A stretch of 64,000 nucleotides of DNA, from contig NC_133529.1 in NCBI RefSeq assembly GCF_048544455.1, positions 43,439,456-43,503,455 of the forward strand. The letters run 5' to 3'. This stretch comes from Silene latifolia (lineage: Eukaryota; Streptophyta; Magnoliopsida; Caryophyllales; Caryophyllaceae). The notes beneath the pieces were generated by a model. That model did no database searches. It saw only the letters and a list, made by a program, of their open reading frames with translations, and was not told the DNA's origin. A program made the position numbers and the translations under genes. Below, one piece after another: positions 33,685 to 44,870 of the stretch; the stretch's first letter is position 1; each line of letters opens with the position of its first letter.

Positions 33685-34735
33685 CAGAGGCGAATCTTGG
33701 TTGGTGTGCGCAGGGGCCAGGCCCCCCCTTTGATTTTGGGCTGACCTCACAATTGCATTGTAAATTAGTATGGATTGTCATTGATCTTCCACCTGGCCCC
33801 CCTAAATTTATATGTGCATGTCCAAGCCCATTAAACTATCTCGTAAAATTCTTTATTGGGCTATGGGCTATTGGCTATTAAGTTACATACTACTCCATTA
33901 TTGTGTCATTTATGTTCCTTAAGAGTTTCTTATAATGTAAAAGTAGGAGGATACTGTGAGACGGACTATTTATATAAAACAAATATTCAATTATATTAAT
34001 AAATAAATTATCATTTTACGTAATAATACCATCTCATAATGTGAGTTTATTTAGTTCACGTAACTACACATTTTTACACACTTGTACACTATCTTGAAAT
34101 CTTCGTATCAACTATAGAAATTGATAACACATGAACACTCAATATTGATTTTCAATATCAGGTAAATTCATTATCGAATTTGATTTTATGAACAATAATA
34201 ATTAGCTGTACCGAAGGTTGTCATACGAGGGAAAAAAAACTTGTTAGTCATTTTAATTTTCCTTACATCTGATACATATTTTATTTGCGCATTATAAATC
34301 GTGCAATCAAACTGAAAGAAAATAATAGACGAGTATTAGTTAGACGAAATAAAGTATTTTAGCTTACTCCTTTCATATTGTATAACACGTAAACTTTTCC
34401 TAGAAAAACAAATCTTTTAACTACGGTATGTCGTTAAATTGAACTGTTTTAACACCGAAAAAAATGAATTGAACTCTTTAAGAAAAACGAAGTCATCAAA
34501 TAGCATCTCCACTGTCTTAATTTTTATATTATATATTTTTTAGGAAAAGTTCAGTAATTTAAGGTTACTAATTAAGAGTTAAACATTTTTTTTTAAAGTT
34601 AGATGATTTCACGGAATCAAATCTATGAAATTTTAAAATTGTACTCGTTATGATCGGGTAAGACTATTCAAATTATGTAAATACAACTCTATTTGTTTGT
34701 GGCCCCCTCGAATTTCTTTTTAAGATCCGCCACTG
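33685..34735. mobile_element. Non-autonomous hAT element (1051 bp)
   Basis: The terminal inverted repeats are CAGAGGCGAATCTTG and its counterpart AAGATCCGCCACTG. An 8-bp target duplication, gctgccgc (33677-33684) and gctgcccc (34736-34743), has one change. The G/C-rich ends (GGGGCCAGGCCCCCCC) resemble the small element at 51117-51290. No transposase is visible. hAT elements make 8-bp duplications. Confidence 0.82.
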
Positions 34736-35360
34736 GCTGCCCCATGTCGTTCCTCTTCTTAATCTGTTTTCTCTTCTTTTCTCCCTTTGACTCCATTATT
34801 ATACATCTTTTCTTCCTTCAAATATAATGATAAATTATATTTTCACAATTCTTGCTCTTATCTTTACAACATATTATTCTCCAAATATTTTTATGAGGAT
34901 TATTTGTATGGACCTTTGGACCTACCTTTAAGGTCTCTTATTTTTAATGGGTAAAGGAGAATGGTCTTTTATGGTGAATTCATGGATTTGGATTCGGATA
35001 TTCTCTAAAATCAATTTTGGGGATATTGACACGTGTTGGAGGCAAGGATTTATTGGTCGTGTCTTACATGGAGGTTTTCATTAATTTGCATCATTGATTG
35101 CTAAAAAGGTAACTAGGTATTTCTCTTTTAATTGTATTTATGCCAATTGATGTAATTAATATGATTTATGTTTTGTATGATTGGTACATGTTTGATTGTT
35201 TATTATCATGTTAATTATGTTTTCGCATGTTTGTATATGTTTTAATGCATTAAGTATATATCATATGTTGTTTGTGCGTTAAATATGGGTGTCATGAGCG
35301 CAATTAGGATTTACGGATGAACCCTAATGGCGGCGTGATAGACGGCCAAGGGTGCTCTCT

Positions 35361-35725
35361 AAAGTTATAGCTAAAGTTAGTATAACCTTGATGATGATTC
35401 GAGTGTTATAGCTGGAGTTAGTACAACTTTGGGTCTTTACTCTAGTTATGGCTGAAATAGGTATAACCTTGGAAATATGAATCAAGGTTATAGCTGAAAC
35501 TACTATAACTTTGGCATACGAGTTAAGGTTATAGCTGAGACTAACGTAACCCTGGAATTGTGGCTCAAGGTTATGGTTGGAACTAGTATAACTTTGAGCT
35601 TCGTGTCAAGGTTATGGTTGAGGTAAGTATAACCTCAAGTTATATATGTTGAAGTAGTAGTCGAGGTTACTATAACCTCGCATCCAAAGTTCATGTTATG
35701 GTTAAAGTTATTATAACATTGATAT
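35361..35725 (+). repeat. Degenerate tandem repeat in the solo LTR
   Basis: About seven units of 45-57 bp share CAAGGTTATAGCTGAAACTA and TATAACTTTG-type text. Confidence 0.8.
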
Positions 35726-36002
35726 TTAATACGTGTTTCACATGTTTTGTGGTGTTTAGTTATATTGTATGACAATATGTGTGCATGAGTCGTTGGTTAC
35801 TCTTGTTCATATGATAAGTAGGATGGTTAGTTATACTATCCTATGAGTTGAGTCGTGATGTTGTTCACGCATGTTGATACAGTCAGTTATACTGTGCATT
35901 TTTTTGTTAGCTGGTTTGAATAGATGACGGTAGTATCAGTTATATACTATGGAATGAACAAACGTTACCCTAAGGGGACTGGTGAATGGTCTATGTCGGG
36001 GG

Positions 36003-36215
36003 GTAACCGAGGCAGTGCGTTATACGCCCTATTCCCCGATTGTCGTTCGGTGTACAGTTATTGCACCGAGAGTCTGGCCATGTCTTAGACATATGGGCAG
36101 TGGTTATACGCTATACAAAGTACCTTGGAGGCAGTGCATTATACGCTCCACACCGATGGAGACAGTGCGTTAGACGCTCCATCAGCTAGAGGCAGTGCGT
36201 TATATGCTCTAACGG
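36003..36215 (+). repeat. GGCAGTGCGTTATACGCTC repeat in the solo LTR
   Basis: Five imperfect copies of GAGGCAGTGCGTTATACGCTC lie at about 36009, 36089, 36130, 36166 and 36191. Confidence 0.8.
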
Positions 36216-36834
36216 CGCTCACTCTATAGGACTATACTTTGATGATAGCTTTATGCCTTCTGTTGCTGTGGATCGTGTGTCACCATGTTTGTTATGCTTC
36301 AATGCTAGCTATGTGCCATTTGTTGATGTGGGTCATTTGTCGCTACTAGTCTTGTAAGTGTTCACGTTCTAGTGGTTGCATATGCTCTAGGTTTGCATGT
36401 TTGCATTCGTCTAAGGTTGGTAAAGTATTGTAAGTTGTATTGGGTTTCATGAGTATAAATGATCTCACATGTTTATTGGTTTCACATTTCAATTGTTAAT
36501 GATTGTTGGCTATATTCAATTGTTGTAAACATGACTGGGAAAGCTTGTAGTTACTCCCGACTGATTGTCGACCCCCATTCTCAGGTTGAATGCCCGTCGC
36601 TGTTTGGATGATGTTGTTTGGGATGCATCGAGGGGCGAGCCGAATAATAAATTAGGAGTTTGTTTATATGTTTTGAGAACCTTGAATAATGTATTAGTTT
36701 GGTTTTTTGTTTTAGTAGCGAACTGGATTAGTCAGGTGTTTCCGCCACCTTGACTCTTTTATCAGTGTTATATTCTGATAATTCATTTTATATACGTTTT
36801 CCCTTTGTTTTATAATCCAGGTTGTTACATGCTA

Positions 36835-37340
36835 CGGTCGCCGAAAGACCGAGGTTTGAAATGGCCATTATAACGGCGCAAAAAGATGTTTTGAAAGCTT
36901 GAAATGACACGGAAGGACTTATAATCACATAACACATAAGCACTCGCAGTTCATTATATTATGCATAATGCTGACATGGGTTTTGGTTTAAAAGGGTGGG
37001 TTACACACCAAGTGATCAAACCCCGATTTTCGAGAGGGATACCAATCCAAAAAAAATGTGTAAGGACGGTGCCCTTGCCTCGTACACGAAGGAAATGAAA
37101 GCTCTTTGACGAAATAGAAATGTGTAACATCAATGGTATGCTTGACTCAATCGGAATTCAAAACGCAGGTATGAGAAAACTCACGCCAACGGGACGAGCC
37201 AATTGGTCGAAAAAAGGTTAGGTTGTGGGCTCGGATAAGGAACCCAACTTATGACCGTAATATCAATTGATGCATTCCAACCAAGACCTCGTTCGAGTCT
37301 CACCATCTGGGGATCACAAAGACACAAGTGTCCTAGTTAT
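36835..37340 (-). other. Tat leader, LTR-proximal part
   Basis: Right of the solo LTR the diverged 64-bp repeat text continues to about 36900, then unique non-coding leader runs to the primer-binding site. No gene is seen. Confidence 0.5.
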
Positions 37341-37359
37341 CTACAGCGGAGTCGCCAAT
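37341..37359 (-). promoter_or_regulatory. Tat primer-binding site
   Basis: The minus strand reads ATTGGCGACTCCGCTGTAG. The TGGCGACTCCGCTG core is the form I recall for Ogre/Tat elements; the tRNA was not checked. It directly abuts the inferred LTR edge at 37361. Confidence 0.65.
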
Positions 37360-37360
37360 C

Positions 37361-39778
37361 TGTGGACATAAGCCACCCATACGCCAAGCCAATCTGTTGG
37401 ACACGTGGCAGTCTGAAAGCCACGCTCGGTGGCGTAACAATGCTTTCGACCAGATCACTTTATATCGGTCGGTTTCGTCACGGCAAGGGTCTCAAAACGA
37501 TGTAAGAGATGTTCGAAGTTGCCACCAAGCATTTGTGGGATGCTTGGAACCCGTTCGAATCCACTTTATACCTAGGTCAACCAAGGCAAAAAGCGGTGTT
37601 TGATATAGGTACTAAACATAAGGAGTCGTCCCTCTTTAGCATCTTATCTCTAAAATGACTCTCGTTTGCCCTGGATAAGGTCATCCACTATCCAAAGTTT
37701 CTGAGTAAGAGGTGAAGGTACGTATTGGGAAGCCCTTTAATCGGACACCCAATCCCGCCCGCGGTAACATCCTCTACTGATCGATCTTGGTTAGTTGAAT
37801 GCAAAAGTTGATAAAACAGGTAAATGCATGAATGCGCATCCACAAGTTTAAACCTAACATGTGAGATTTCTATGTCGGCTGTTTATCCAAATATCAAGTA
37901 ATTGATGTCAAGTTGGATTTAGTGTTGATTTGCATGCAAGACGAAAATTAAACATCCATTTACCGAGTTAGGTTTATGGTGCATAACGTGATCCGTTTGT
38001 CTTAGAATGGCGTTTTGCAAATATAAAGTAAAAGGGCAGGCTTGCCATCTAATCCGTCCTATATTCGGGTTAACCGAAGTCGGGATCGTCTTAGGCAAGT
38101 GATGGAAAGGAAGCAGGACCTACATCAGGCAACCTATTGAGGCGCGAGCCATAAGGCGATGCAAAGGGGCCTGTCCTGGTCTGAAAGCTGGAAATCAGTT
38201 GGCATGTTTAGGCGCGAGGCAGCAGACGATCCAAAGGGACGTCTCCTGACTGTTTAAAATGTTTGTAAAACGGTTTGTAAAAGGGTGTTTGAACCCGTCT
38301 TTGTTGAAAAGGTCGTTTAGACCGCTTTTATGCCAATATGAAGAATGGGACTTAAATAATCATCATTGTATTGACGATATTCGATGTCGAGTTCGGTTTT
38401 GCAAGCTTGACATGAATAGTTTTGAAAAAAATTTATTATGAACTAATTGTGTTAAGTCCATTGTTTTGTAATTAGTCAATGTTCATCATCGTACTCGAAT
38501 TTAAACCGACAGGGTATGTGGAACCATGGATGATTATGCATGTATGACTAATATGGTTGTTTTTTAAATGTATAGAAATGAATAAAAGGTTTTAAAATAC
38601 CTTTTAAAATGTAATTAATCAAATATCATCACCGAAACACGGATTAAACCGTCATGGTATGAAGAACCAAGGGTGAAAATGATTTATGGTTAAAACTTTA
38701 TCATAAAAATGATTTGAAATGGTAAAAACCGGTTGTAAAATGGAATGAAAAATGGAAATAATGAACTCAAAAACGTTTGAGTTCTGACCTGGACACCCCC
38801 ATTGAGGCGCGAGGTACCTAGTGGTGACTAGGGCCTTCTGTTTTCGGTCAAAACTCGGTTTTGGCTCATTCGATCCGTATTTTGGACCATATTATGCATG
38901 TTTTAGCATGTTAAGGTCATAAAAACAGATAAAAATACATGAAAGAAGAGGATTATTACTCCCTTATACTTGCATGCTAGGTTGAAGACGAGAAATCGAC
39001 AGAAGTGTAAAAACTTGTTAGGTCGGAAAACTCGGTTGAAAACCGTTTTAGCAATGTAAAGAGTGTTTTGTTTAGTTTAGTGAGTGTGTAGTTGGTCGAT
39101 CAAGTGATTTAATGCACGATGACAGTACCAAACAATGTGTATGGCTTGTATTTCCGATCGGTAGGTCGAAAATACGTGTCGGTTTGTGACTTGAGAAGTC
39201 GAGTCTAGAATTTTAAGAGAGAAATGAGGGGGCGGACACTCGCGTACCTTCAAATGGTGGAATTTGAGGGGTATTTATAGAAGATTGAGTGTTTGTGTGC
39301 GTTTTGAGAGACGTGGCCGCATGGGCTACTCGAAGAGGCGCGAGCCATTTCGCGGGTCTTCGAGCTGTCTTGTCACTATCACGCATTTGAAATCATGATT
39401 TGTTCTATCCTAGGTTTTGGATATCATGATTGTAGTACTTGACCATTCAAGTATACCGAGTATACTTAACATGGAAGCTTTGTGATGTTTGTTTTTGGTG
39501 TTTGACTCGTTGTTGGAGTCGGGATTTGAATTTTGAGTCGGTTTTTGGTCCGGTGTCGATTTTGACTCTAGTTAGTGTTAATACAACCCCGTCGTCATGC
39601 ATAAAACACTCCAGGTACTTTTGAAAAGCTTGAAAATGTTTTGTTTTCGAAATCGTTTTGAGTTTTCCGACGTATAGTTATATAAAACTGTAGATTAAAC
39701 GTATCCATTCCTAAGCATGTTGTAGTCCGTTAATCATCGGGTGTTTGTTGGGGAATCAACAGATACTGGGTATCTACA
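37361..39778 (-). repeat. Tat 5' LTR (right copy)
   Basis: The + strand text runs TGTGGACATAAGCC to GGGTATCTACA, a TG...CA unit of about 2.42 kb between the primer-binding site and the start of LINE-1 coding DNA. Four GAGGCGCGAG motifs occur in it (about 38140, 38210, 38805, 39340). Short open frames are present but none resembles a protein. The partner LTR is outside the window, so the edges rest on the primer-binding site and on the LINE junction. Confidence 0.65.
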
Positions 39779-40091
39779 ATATTACCTCGTCTGTTCTCTC
39801 TTTTCTAAATTGTGGTCAGCTCCCTCCTGCTTGGACCAACACTCATGTTGTTCTCATTCCGAAGGTCGGCCTACCTGAGACGATTTCTCAATTCCGCCCT
39901 ATTAGTCTTTGTAATGTCATCTACAGAGCTGCCTCAAAATGTATTGCTCTAAGGCTAAAAAAGGTAATGAACTGTATTGTTGGCCAAAATCAAAATGCCT
40001 TTATTCCTGGACGTTTAATTAGTGATTAGGGTTTTCTTGGCCACGAAATTAATACATTTACCAACGCAAAAGGAGTACGCGTTGTTATGGC
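39779..40091 (+). pseudogene. LINE-1 RT, N-terminal fragment
   Basis: The translation has LPPAWTNTHVVLIPKVG, FRPISLCNVIYRAASKCIALRLK and NQNAFIPGRLISD, the first RT motifs of plant LINEs. A TAG follows at about 40027, after which the frame can still be read (GHEINTF) to the chromovirus insertion at 40092. Confidence 0.85.
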
Positions 40092-41409
40092 TGTAATACT
40101 CCGTATTTATAGTCTTGGGGGTACTCTATCGAGTAGGCCTTACTCTGTCGAGTAAGGGTAAGTGGCGAAGCAAAATAGTTTCTGACCTGTTGGGCACTCG
40201 ATCGAGTAGTGGGGCACTCGATCGAGTAGAGGGTACTCGATCGAGTACCTTGGGTACTGATCGAGTGTCCGATTACTTCGGGGAGTTTTTCGCGGGTTTT
40301 GTTAATTATGCGATTAGGGTATTTAAACATAATCGTCGTTGTTTTAATTCACTTTTACCAAAACCTAAAACCTGTTTAAGAGAGAAAGCAGTCAGTCATC
40401 CTCCTAATCGCATCCTTAACAATTCCCGGAGTTCAGACGGTCAGTTCGTGTCGTAGTTCGTGTCGTTGGATTCCTTGCGTCGAGGGTAAGCTTTTAATAT
40501 AATTTATATAATGTTTTGCTAGGTTTGGTTAAACCCTAATTTAGGATTTGGGGGTTTTATGAATAGTAAGTAATTGGTAGTCTTTATGTGTTATATGTTA
40601 GGAGGAGAATTCGTAGAAGAGGCGTTTTGAGACAGCTGTAGATACCGTCTGCGTGTTGTGCTTTTGCAGGATTTCCTACTCAAAGATTAGTCCCATAATG
40701 GGATATTGGTGATGTCTTTGTAATTAGTTGTTTGATATGATGATTGTGATTGTGATTGTGATTGGTTTCTATGGCTCTCGAGATGCGTTCTCGGCTGAGT
40801 GGGGTCACTTGCGGGAGTGATCTCACGTCCTAGTTTCGCCCTTCGTGGAACCCGCCACGAAAGGGGATGTGCACATTAATGGACAGGTTTATCGCTCGTA
40901 CGATGAGCGGGGCTTAGGTGGGAACGGTCGCGGTCCCCCATCTGTGGCCGGTCAAAGGGATACGATCAAGATTGAGATGATGGGAGTTGGTGGTGGGTGT
41001 GTGTGTGTGTTCATTTGTCTGTTTGTCTTATTGTTGTTATCTATATTGATTGTGTGATTAGTATCGACCCGGTGTTGTTTTGTAAAACTGCGGTGATCCA
41101 TTCGGGGATGGTGAGCAGATATTGAACAGTATAGAGATGATATCTTTGGGATAGCTGGGATGGCCACGACATGACGATAGAGTCTTCCGCCGTAGTCTAG
41201 TTTTTATTTACTTTTCGATTGAGAAGATGAGTTTGGAATAATGTATTGTACTTTCAGTTTGGTTTCGAGGATTGTACTTATTCATTAAATTACTTATAAT
41301 AAATGTTGTTTCTGTTTTGTCTATTTGATTATCATACCCGGCAACCGAGATGGTGATGTCTTCATACCGAGTGGTCCCGGTAAGGCACTCGGAGTATGGG
41401 GGTGTTACA
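40092..41409 (+). repeat. Chromovirus 5' LTR
   Basis: TG...CA unit of 1318 bp matching 46984-48325 with small indels. A palindrome array (40197-40265) precedes a TATA-like TATTTAAAC (about 40319). A GATTGT run near 40743-40764 is shorter than in the 3' LTR. Confidence 0.93.
40125..40265. repeat. Palindrome array in the chromovirus 5' LTR
   Basis: CTCGATCGAG starts at 40197, 40217 and 40236, and a copy missing one base at about 40257 (spacings 20, 19, 21). Degenerate copies (CTCTATCGAG, CTCTGTCGAG) lie near 40125 and 40143. The TATA-like box is about 55 bp downstream. Confidence 0.88.
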
Positions 41410-41411
41410 AA

Positions 41412-41423
41412 TGGTATCGAGCG
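41412..41423 (+). promoter_or_regulatory. Chromovirus primer-binding site
   Basis: TGGTATCGAGCG two bases after the LTR matches the initiator tRNA-Met site TGGTATCAGAGC apart from a missing base. Confidence 0.75.
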
Positions 41424-42185
41424 ACGATCCCGAAACCTCGTAACCAATGAACTTAATGAACATAGGAGTCAATTAAAATGAACCCGGGTAAAAGTTGTAG
41501 GAGCTAGTGCAAAGGCTTGGGAGACGTCCTAAAGTCGCGGGGGTCGCCCTACAACTTTGAACCGGTCACATGGGGGGAATATGTGTTGAGTCATGTGTGT
41601 GCTTAGTAACTTGTGTAACAATGTGATGGAATGTGTTGATGGTTGGATGTTCGAATTGGAAGTTGATGAGATGAAAGAAAAGTAATGTTATATATATATA
41701 CATTGTTGATGAAATGATAGCATGATGGAATGTTTTACAACGTGGCAATTAATAGCATGATTGTTATGATATAATGTGATTTATAAAGTTAGCATGTTAG
41801 TATACGACGTAATATGCGGGTAGCTCTTACGTATTGGGGGTACTTGATCGAGTGAGGCTGACTCGATCGGGTAGGTTTTTTGGCGATTTTGAGTCCGTAA
41901 TCGAGTTTTAGGGGCACTCGATCGAGTAACTAGGGGTACTCGATCGAGTAGGGTGTCACTCGATCGAGTAGCCTAGATACTCGATCGAGTGGGTTAGAGA
42001 TCAGAAGGTCCGTTTGGTTCTGAGTTTGGGTACTGATCGAGTACATGGGGGCACTCGATCGAGTAGCCCGTTACTCGATCGAGTGGGTTTGGATACTCGA
42101 TCGAGTAGGTTAAGGCGGGGCGCGTTTCGTGTTTTGAGGATTAGTACGCGTGTTTATGTTTATCCCTTTCTTATATAGCTTCAAG
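41424..42185 (+). other. Chromovirus leader
   Basis: No coding region. The second half holds a palindrome array (separate entry). Confidence 0.6.
41843..42105. repeat. Palindrome array in the chromovirus leader, before gag
   Basis: Intact CTCGATCGAG starts at 41917, 41939, 41959, 41980, 42054, 42074 and 42096. Imperfect copies lie at 41843, 41862 and about 42033. Within each run the spacings are 20-22 bp. The array ends about 80 bp before the gag ATG. Confidence 0.93.
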
Positions 42186-43237
42186 ATGCCGCCCAAGAGA
42201 AATGCTTTGTATGCGAGAGCTGAGCTTATGACTACGGACGACATCGTCAAGATGTTAGAGCACCAGACGCTCTTATCGAGACCCGAAGAGAGTGAATGAG
42301 GACAAGGATAAGAGTAAGGAGAAGGAGGTTGACCATGCTAAAGTCAGCCTCTATATTGCGAGGTTTAACCCGAAGGAGTACAAGGGAGTTGAGGAGCCTA
42401 ACCATCTTGATAGTTGGCTGAGGGAGATGGAGAACATACTAGATTTAGTTCGCTGTCCTGATGAGATGAGAGTGGATCGCCGCATTCTATCCGAGGGAGG
42501 CAGTGGCAAATGGTGGGATTCCGTGAAAGTGAGTGCCAAGGAGATATATACCAACCAAGGGTTACCTGCTATACCTTGGGAGGAGTTTCGTGAGAGGGTC
42601 ATGAGGAAGGAGTTCGTACAGAACATGTGAGAAGTAAGTTGAGAGAGGAGTTCGACAAGTTTAAGATGACTACCTGAGATGTCCGTGGCTCGAGTACTAC
42701 AGGCAGTTCAATGAGAAATCCAGATATGCTGAGGATATGGGTTTGAGTGAGGAGAATCTGGCTTTGAGGTTTGAGAGAGGGCTAACCACGAAGATTATGG
42801 ATAAGTTACCCGTGGGAGTCCTTACTGATGTGAAGGAAGCGTATGAGAGGGCTGGGAGAGCTGAGAGACTAGTGGAGATGGCTCAGGAGAGGTCAGGTGG
42901 AGAGAAGAGGAAGTCTGAGAGCGAGGGTGGTGGCCAATCTAATTTCAAGAAAGGAAACCACAATCAATCTAAGGGATTTTTTCCGGGTCCGGGTTTAGTC
43001 TTTGGAACTTCCTTTGGGCGAGGCCGTGGGAGTGTAAGCAATAGCTGGGGAGTGACCTGCTTTGGTTGTGGTGGCGTAGGCCACAAGAGACATGAGTGCA
43101 CAAGTGCACCAGGATCTTTCAGACTCGCGAGCTTTGCGAGCAAATGCAGACCCGGATCATGGCCAAACCGGGAGGTCGAGCTACCAGAGTGGAGGCAACC
43201 GCAACGGCGCGGTAATTCTTATCGAAGACACCGATGA
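42186..43237 (+). pseudogene. Chromovirus gag
   Basis: The ATG at 42186 (MPPKRNALYARAEL) starts the product; a stop at about 42297 and frame changes near 42630 and 42690 break it. The blocks hold the gag core (LDSWLREMENILDLV, WWDSVKV, WEEFRERVMRKEF, GLTTKIMDKL) and a CFGCGGVGHKRHEC zinc knuckle at about 43060-43100. Gag packages the RNA. Confidence 0.85.
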
Positions 43238-43770
43238 ACAACAACAACAATCAAGGGTCGGGTGCTTTCGACCGCATCGCCTAGTACTTGTCCAGGAGGT
43301 GGGTAAGACCGATGGCAAGTTGTTCATGATGGACAAGAAGGCATTTGAGGAGGATGCGCACGTTATCACCGGTACATTCCTTGTTAATGGTATTCCTACG
43401 TTTGTTTTGTTTGATTCGGGGCTTCTCGTCGTTTGTGTCTTGAGTCATGTAAAACAGTTGGGTTTGAGAGTGTATGAGTCCTGTTAGGGAGCAAGTTTTC
43501 ATACCTTCGGTGAGTCTCAGATCGTGTGGGAGGTTGTTTAGAGATGTATCTTTGATAGTTGGGCAAGTCGATTTCCCTGCAGACTTGCTAGAGTTTCCTT
43601 TTAATGGTTTTGAGATGATAGTTGGGATGGATTGGTTAGGAAAGTATAAAGCTAAGATAGACTGTCATCAAAAGAAAGTGTCCCTAAGAGGTCCTAAGGG
43701 TGTAAGTGTGTCTTACCGTGGGTTTCTGGTCAAACCCAAAGTTAAGTTGATTGCAAAATTGTCACTTTGA
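43238..43770 (+). pseudogene. Chromovirus protease
   Basis: A GTFLVNGIPTFVLFDSG block contains the protease active site, but the DSGAS motif reads DSGLL. A frame change near 43485 precedes the second half (VDFPADLLEFPFNGFEMIVGMDWLGKYKAKIDC), the conserved end of the domain. Confidence 0.8.
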
Positions 43771-44870
43771 AGTCGATTCGAGGAAGGGATGTCCTCCGAT
43801 TTTGTGCCATGTGAGAGATGACCGGATAGAGAGCCCTAGCAGATTGATGAGATACCGTGGTGGGAGAGTTTGCAGATGTCTTTCCAGAGGAGATTCCGGG
43901 TTGCCACCGAAGAGGGAGATAGATTTCACCGTTGAGTTGAAGCCGAGAACGGGGCCAATCTCTAAGGCACGCATCGTATGGGTCCTAAGGAGATGGAGGA
44001 ACTTAGGAGACAGTTGGATGATTTGATAGAGAAGGGGTACATTAGACCAAGTGTATCGCCTTGGGGAGCACCGCCTGTTCGTGAAGAAGAAAGATGGGAG
44101 TTTGAGGTCATGCATAGATTACCGGGAGTGAACCGTGTGACGATAAAGAACAAGTATCCTTTGCCACGGATAGATGACCTGTTTGATCGTTGAGTGGTGC
44201 TGTGATCTTTTCTAAGATTGATTTGAGGTCGGGGTACCATCGGTGAAGATTAGAGAGGTGGACATACCAAGACTGACTTTCACGTCGAGGTATGGCCATT
44301 ATGAGTATGTGGTGATGCCATTTGGGTTGTCTAATGCGCCTTGCAAGAGCAGTGTTTATGGATTTGATGAATAGGATCTTCGACGTTCTTGGATCGGTTC
44401 GTAGTAGTGTTTATCGATGACATCTTGGTCTACTCTAAGACTAAGGAGGAGCATGAGGAGCATCCGAGGATCGTGTTGCAGACTTTGAGGGATCATGAGT
44501 TGTATGCTAAGCTGTCCAAGTGTGAGTTCGGGTTGGAGAAAGTTGCCTTTCCGGGGCATGTAATCTCTAAAAATGGGGTAGCTGTGGATCCGGCGAAGAT
44601 TGAGGCAAAGGACAAAGTGGGAAGCACCAAAGAATGTTCCGAGGTGAGGAGTTTCTTGGGTTTATTTGGATACTACAGCGGTTCGTGAAGGATTTCTCCA
44701 AGATAGCTAGACCAATGACGGCGTTGATGAGGAAAGAAAACAGGTTTCGTTGGGATGAGAGTTGTGAGACGGCGTTCCAAACCTTAAAGGAGCGTTTGAC
44801 CACGCTCTCCCGTCTTGGCATCGCCTCGAAGGGAGCGAGAATTTCGAGGTCTATACTGATGCCTCAAGAA
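43771..44870 (+). pseudogene. Chromovirus reverse transcriptase
   Basis: Pieces in all three frames cover the RT: a GPISKAR / [32 protein letters not shown] start, [18 protein letters not shown] text, then [12 protein letters not shown] with an IDD catalytic loop (44402 onward), [12 protein letters not shown] and SFLGL-YY. At least six frameshifts. No continuous product is possible. Confidence 0.85.

Larger units (their letters stand above)
21266..36829 (+). mobile_element. Solo LTR (TGTAACACCCC family) expanded by nested elements
   Basis: The ends are TGTAACACCCCATATTTTA and TCCAGGTTGTTACA, with a perfect 5-bp duplication tgcta (21261-21265 and 36830-36834). Its own sequence is 21266-21292, 32204-32492, 33623-33684 and 34744-36829 (about 2.46 kb). 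The remainder is three Helitrons, LINE-2 and a hAT element. No gag-pol is present. Both this LTR and the one at 49741-55967 begin TGTAACACCC and carry an ACTCCCxACTGATTGT box near the end, suggesting related families. Confidence 0.85.
1..39778 (-). mobile_element. Tat/Ogre-type Ty3/gypsy retrotransposon, left end outside window, heavily nested
   Basis: The element's own sequence is what remains after removing nested insertions at 1054-9912, 12598-14294 and 21266-36829. Read on the minus strand it runs LTR (37361-39778), primer-binding site (37341-37359), long leader with 64-bp tandem repeats, gag (about 20124-18756), protease and linker, RT, RNase H, integrase (to about 11592), then an extra gene in antisense (514 to about 10850). 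Two things point to the Tat/Ogre lineage: a second, TNN-type RNase H domain, and an antisense ORF between pol and the 3' LTR, both known from that lineage. The 3' LTR and left TSD lie left of base 1. At the right edge the sequence changes abruptly into LINE-1 coding DNA, so the element inserted into LINE-1. All coding parts are broken. Confidence 0.85.

Noticed and set aside
37251-37603. Open frames in the Tat LTR near the primer-binding site
   Set aside because: They cross the primer-binding site and LTR edge and show no protein-like features.
40115-40456. 113-codon frame in the chromovirus LTR (and twin near 47153)
   Set aside because: It lies in the U3/R region, is repeat-driven, and is broken differently in the two LTRs.
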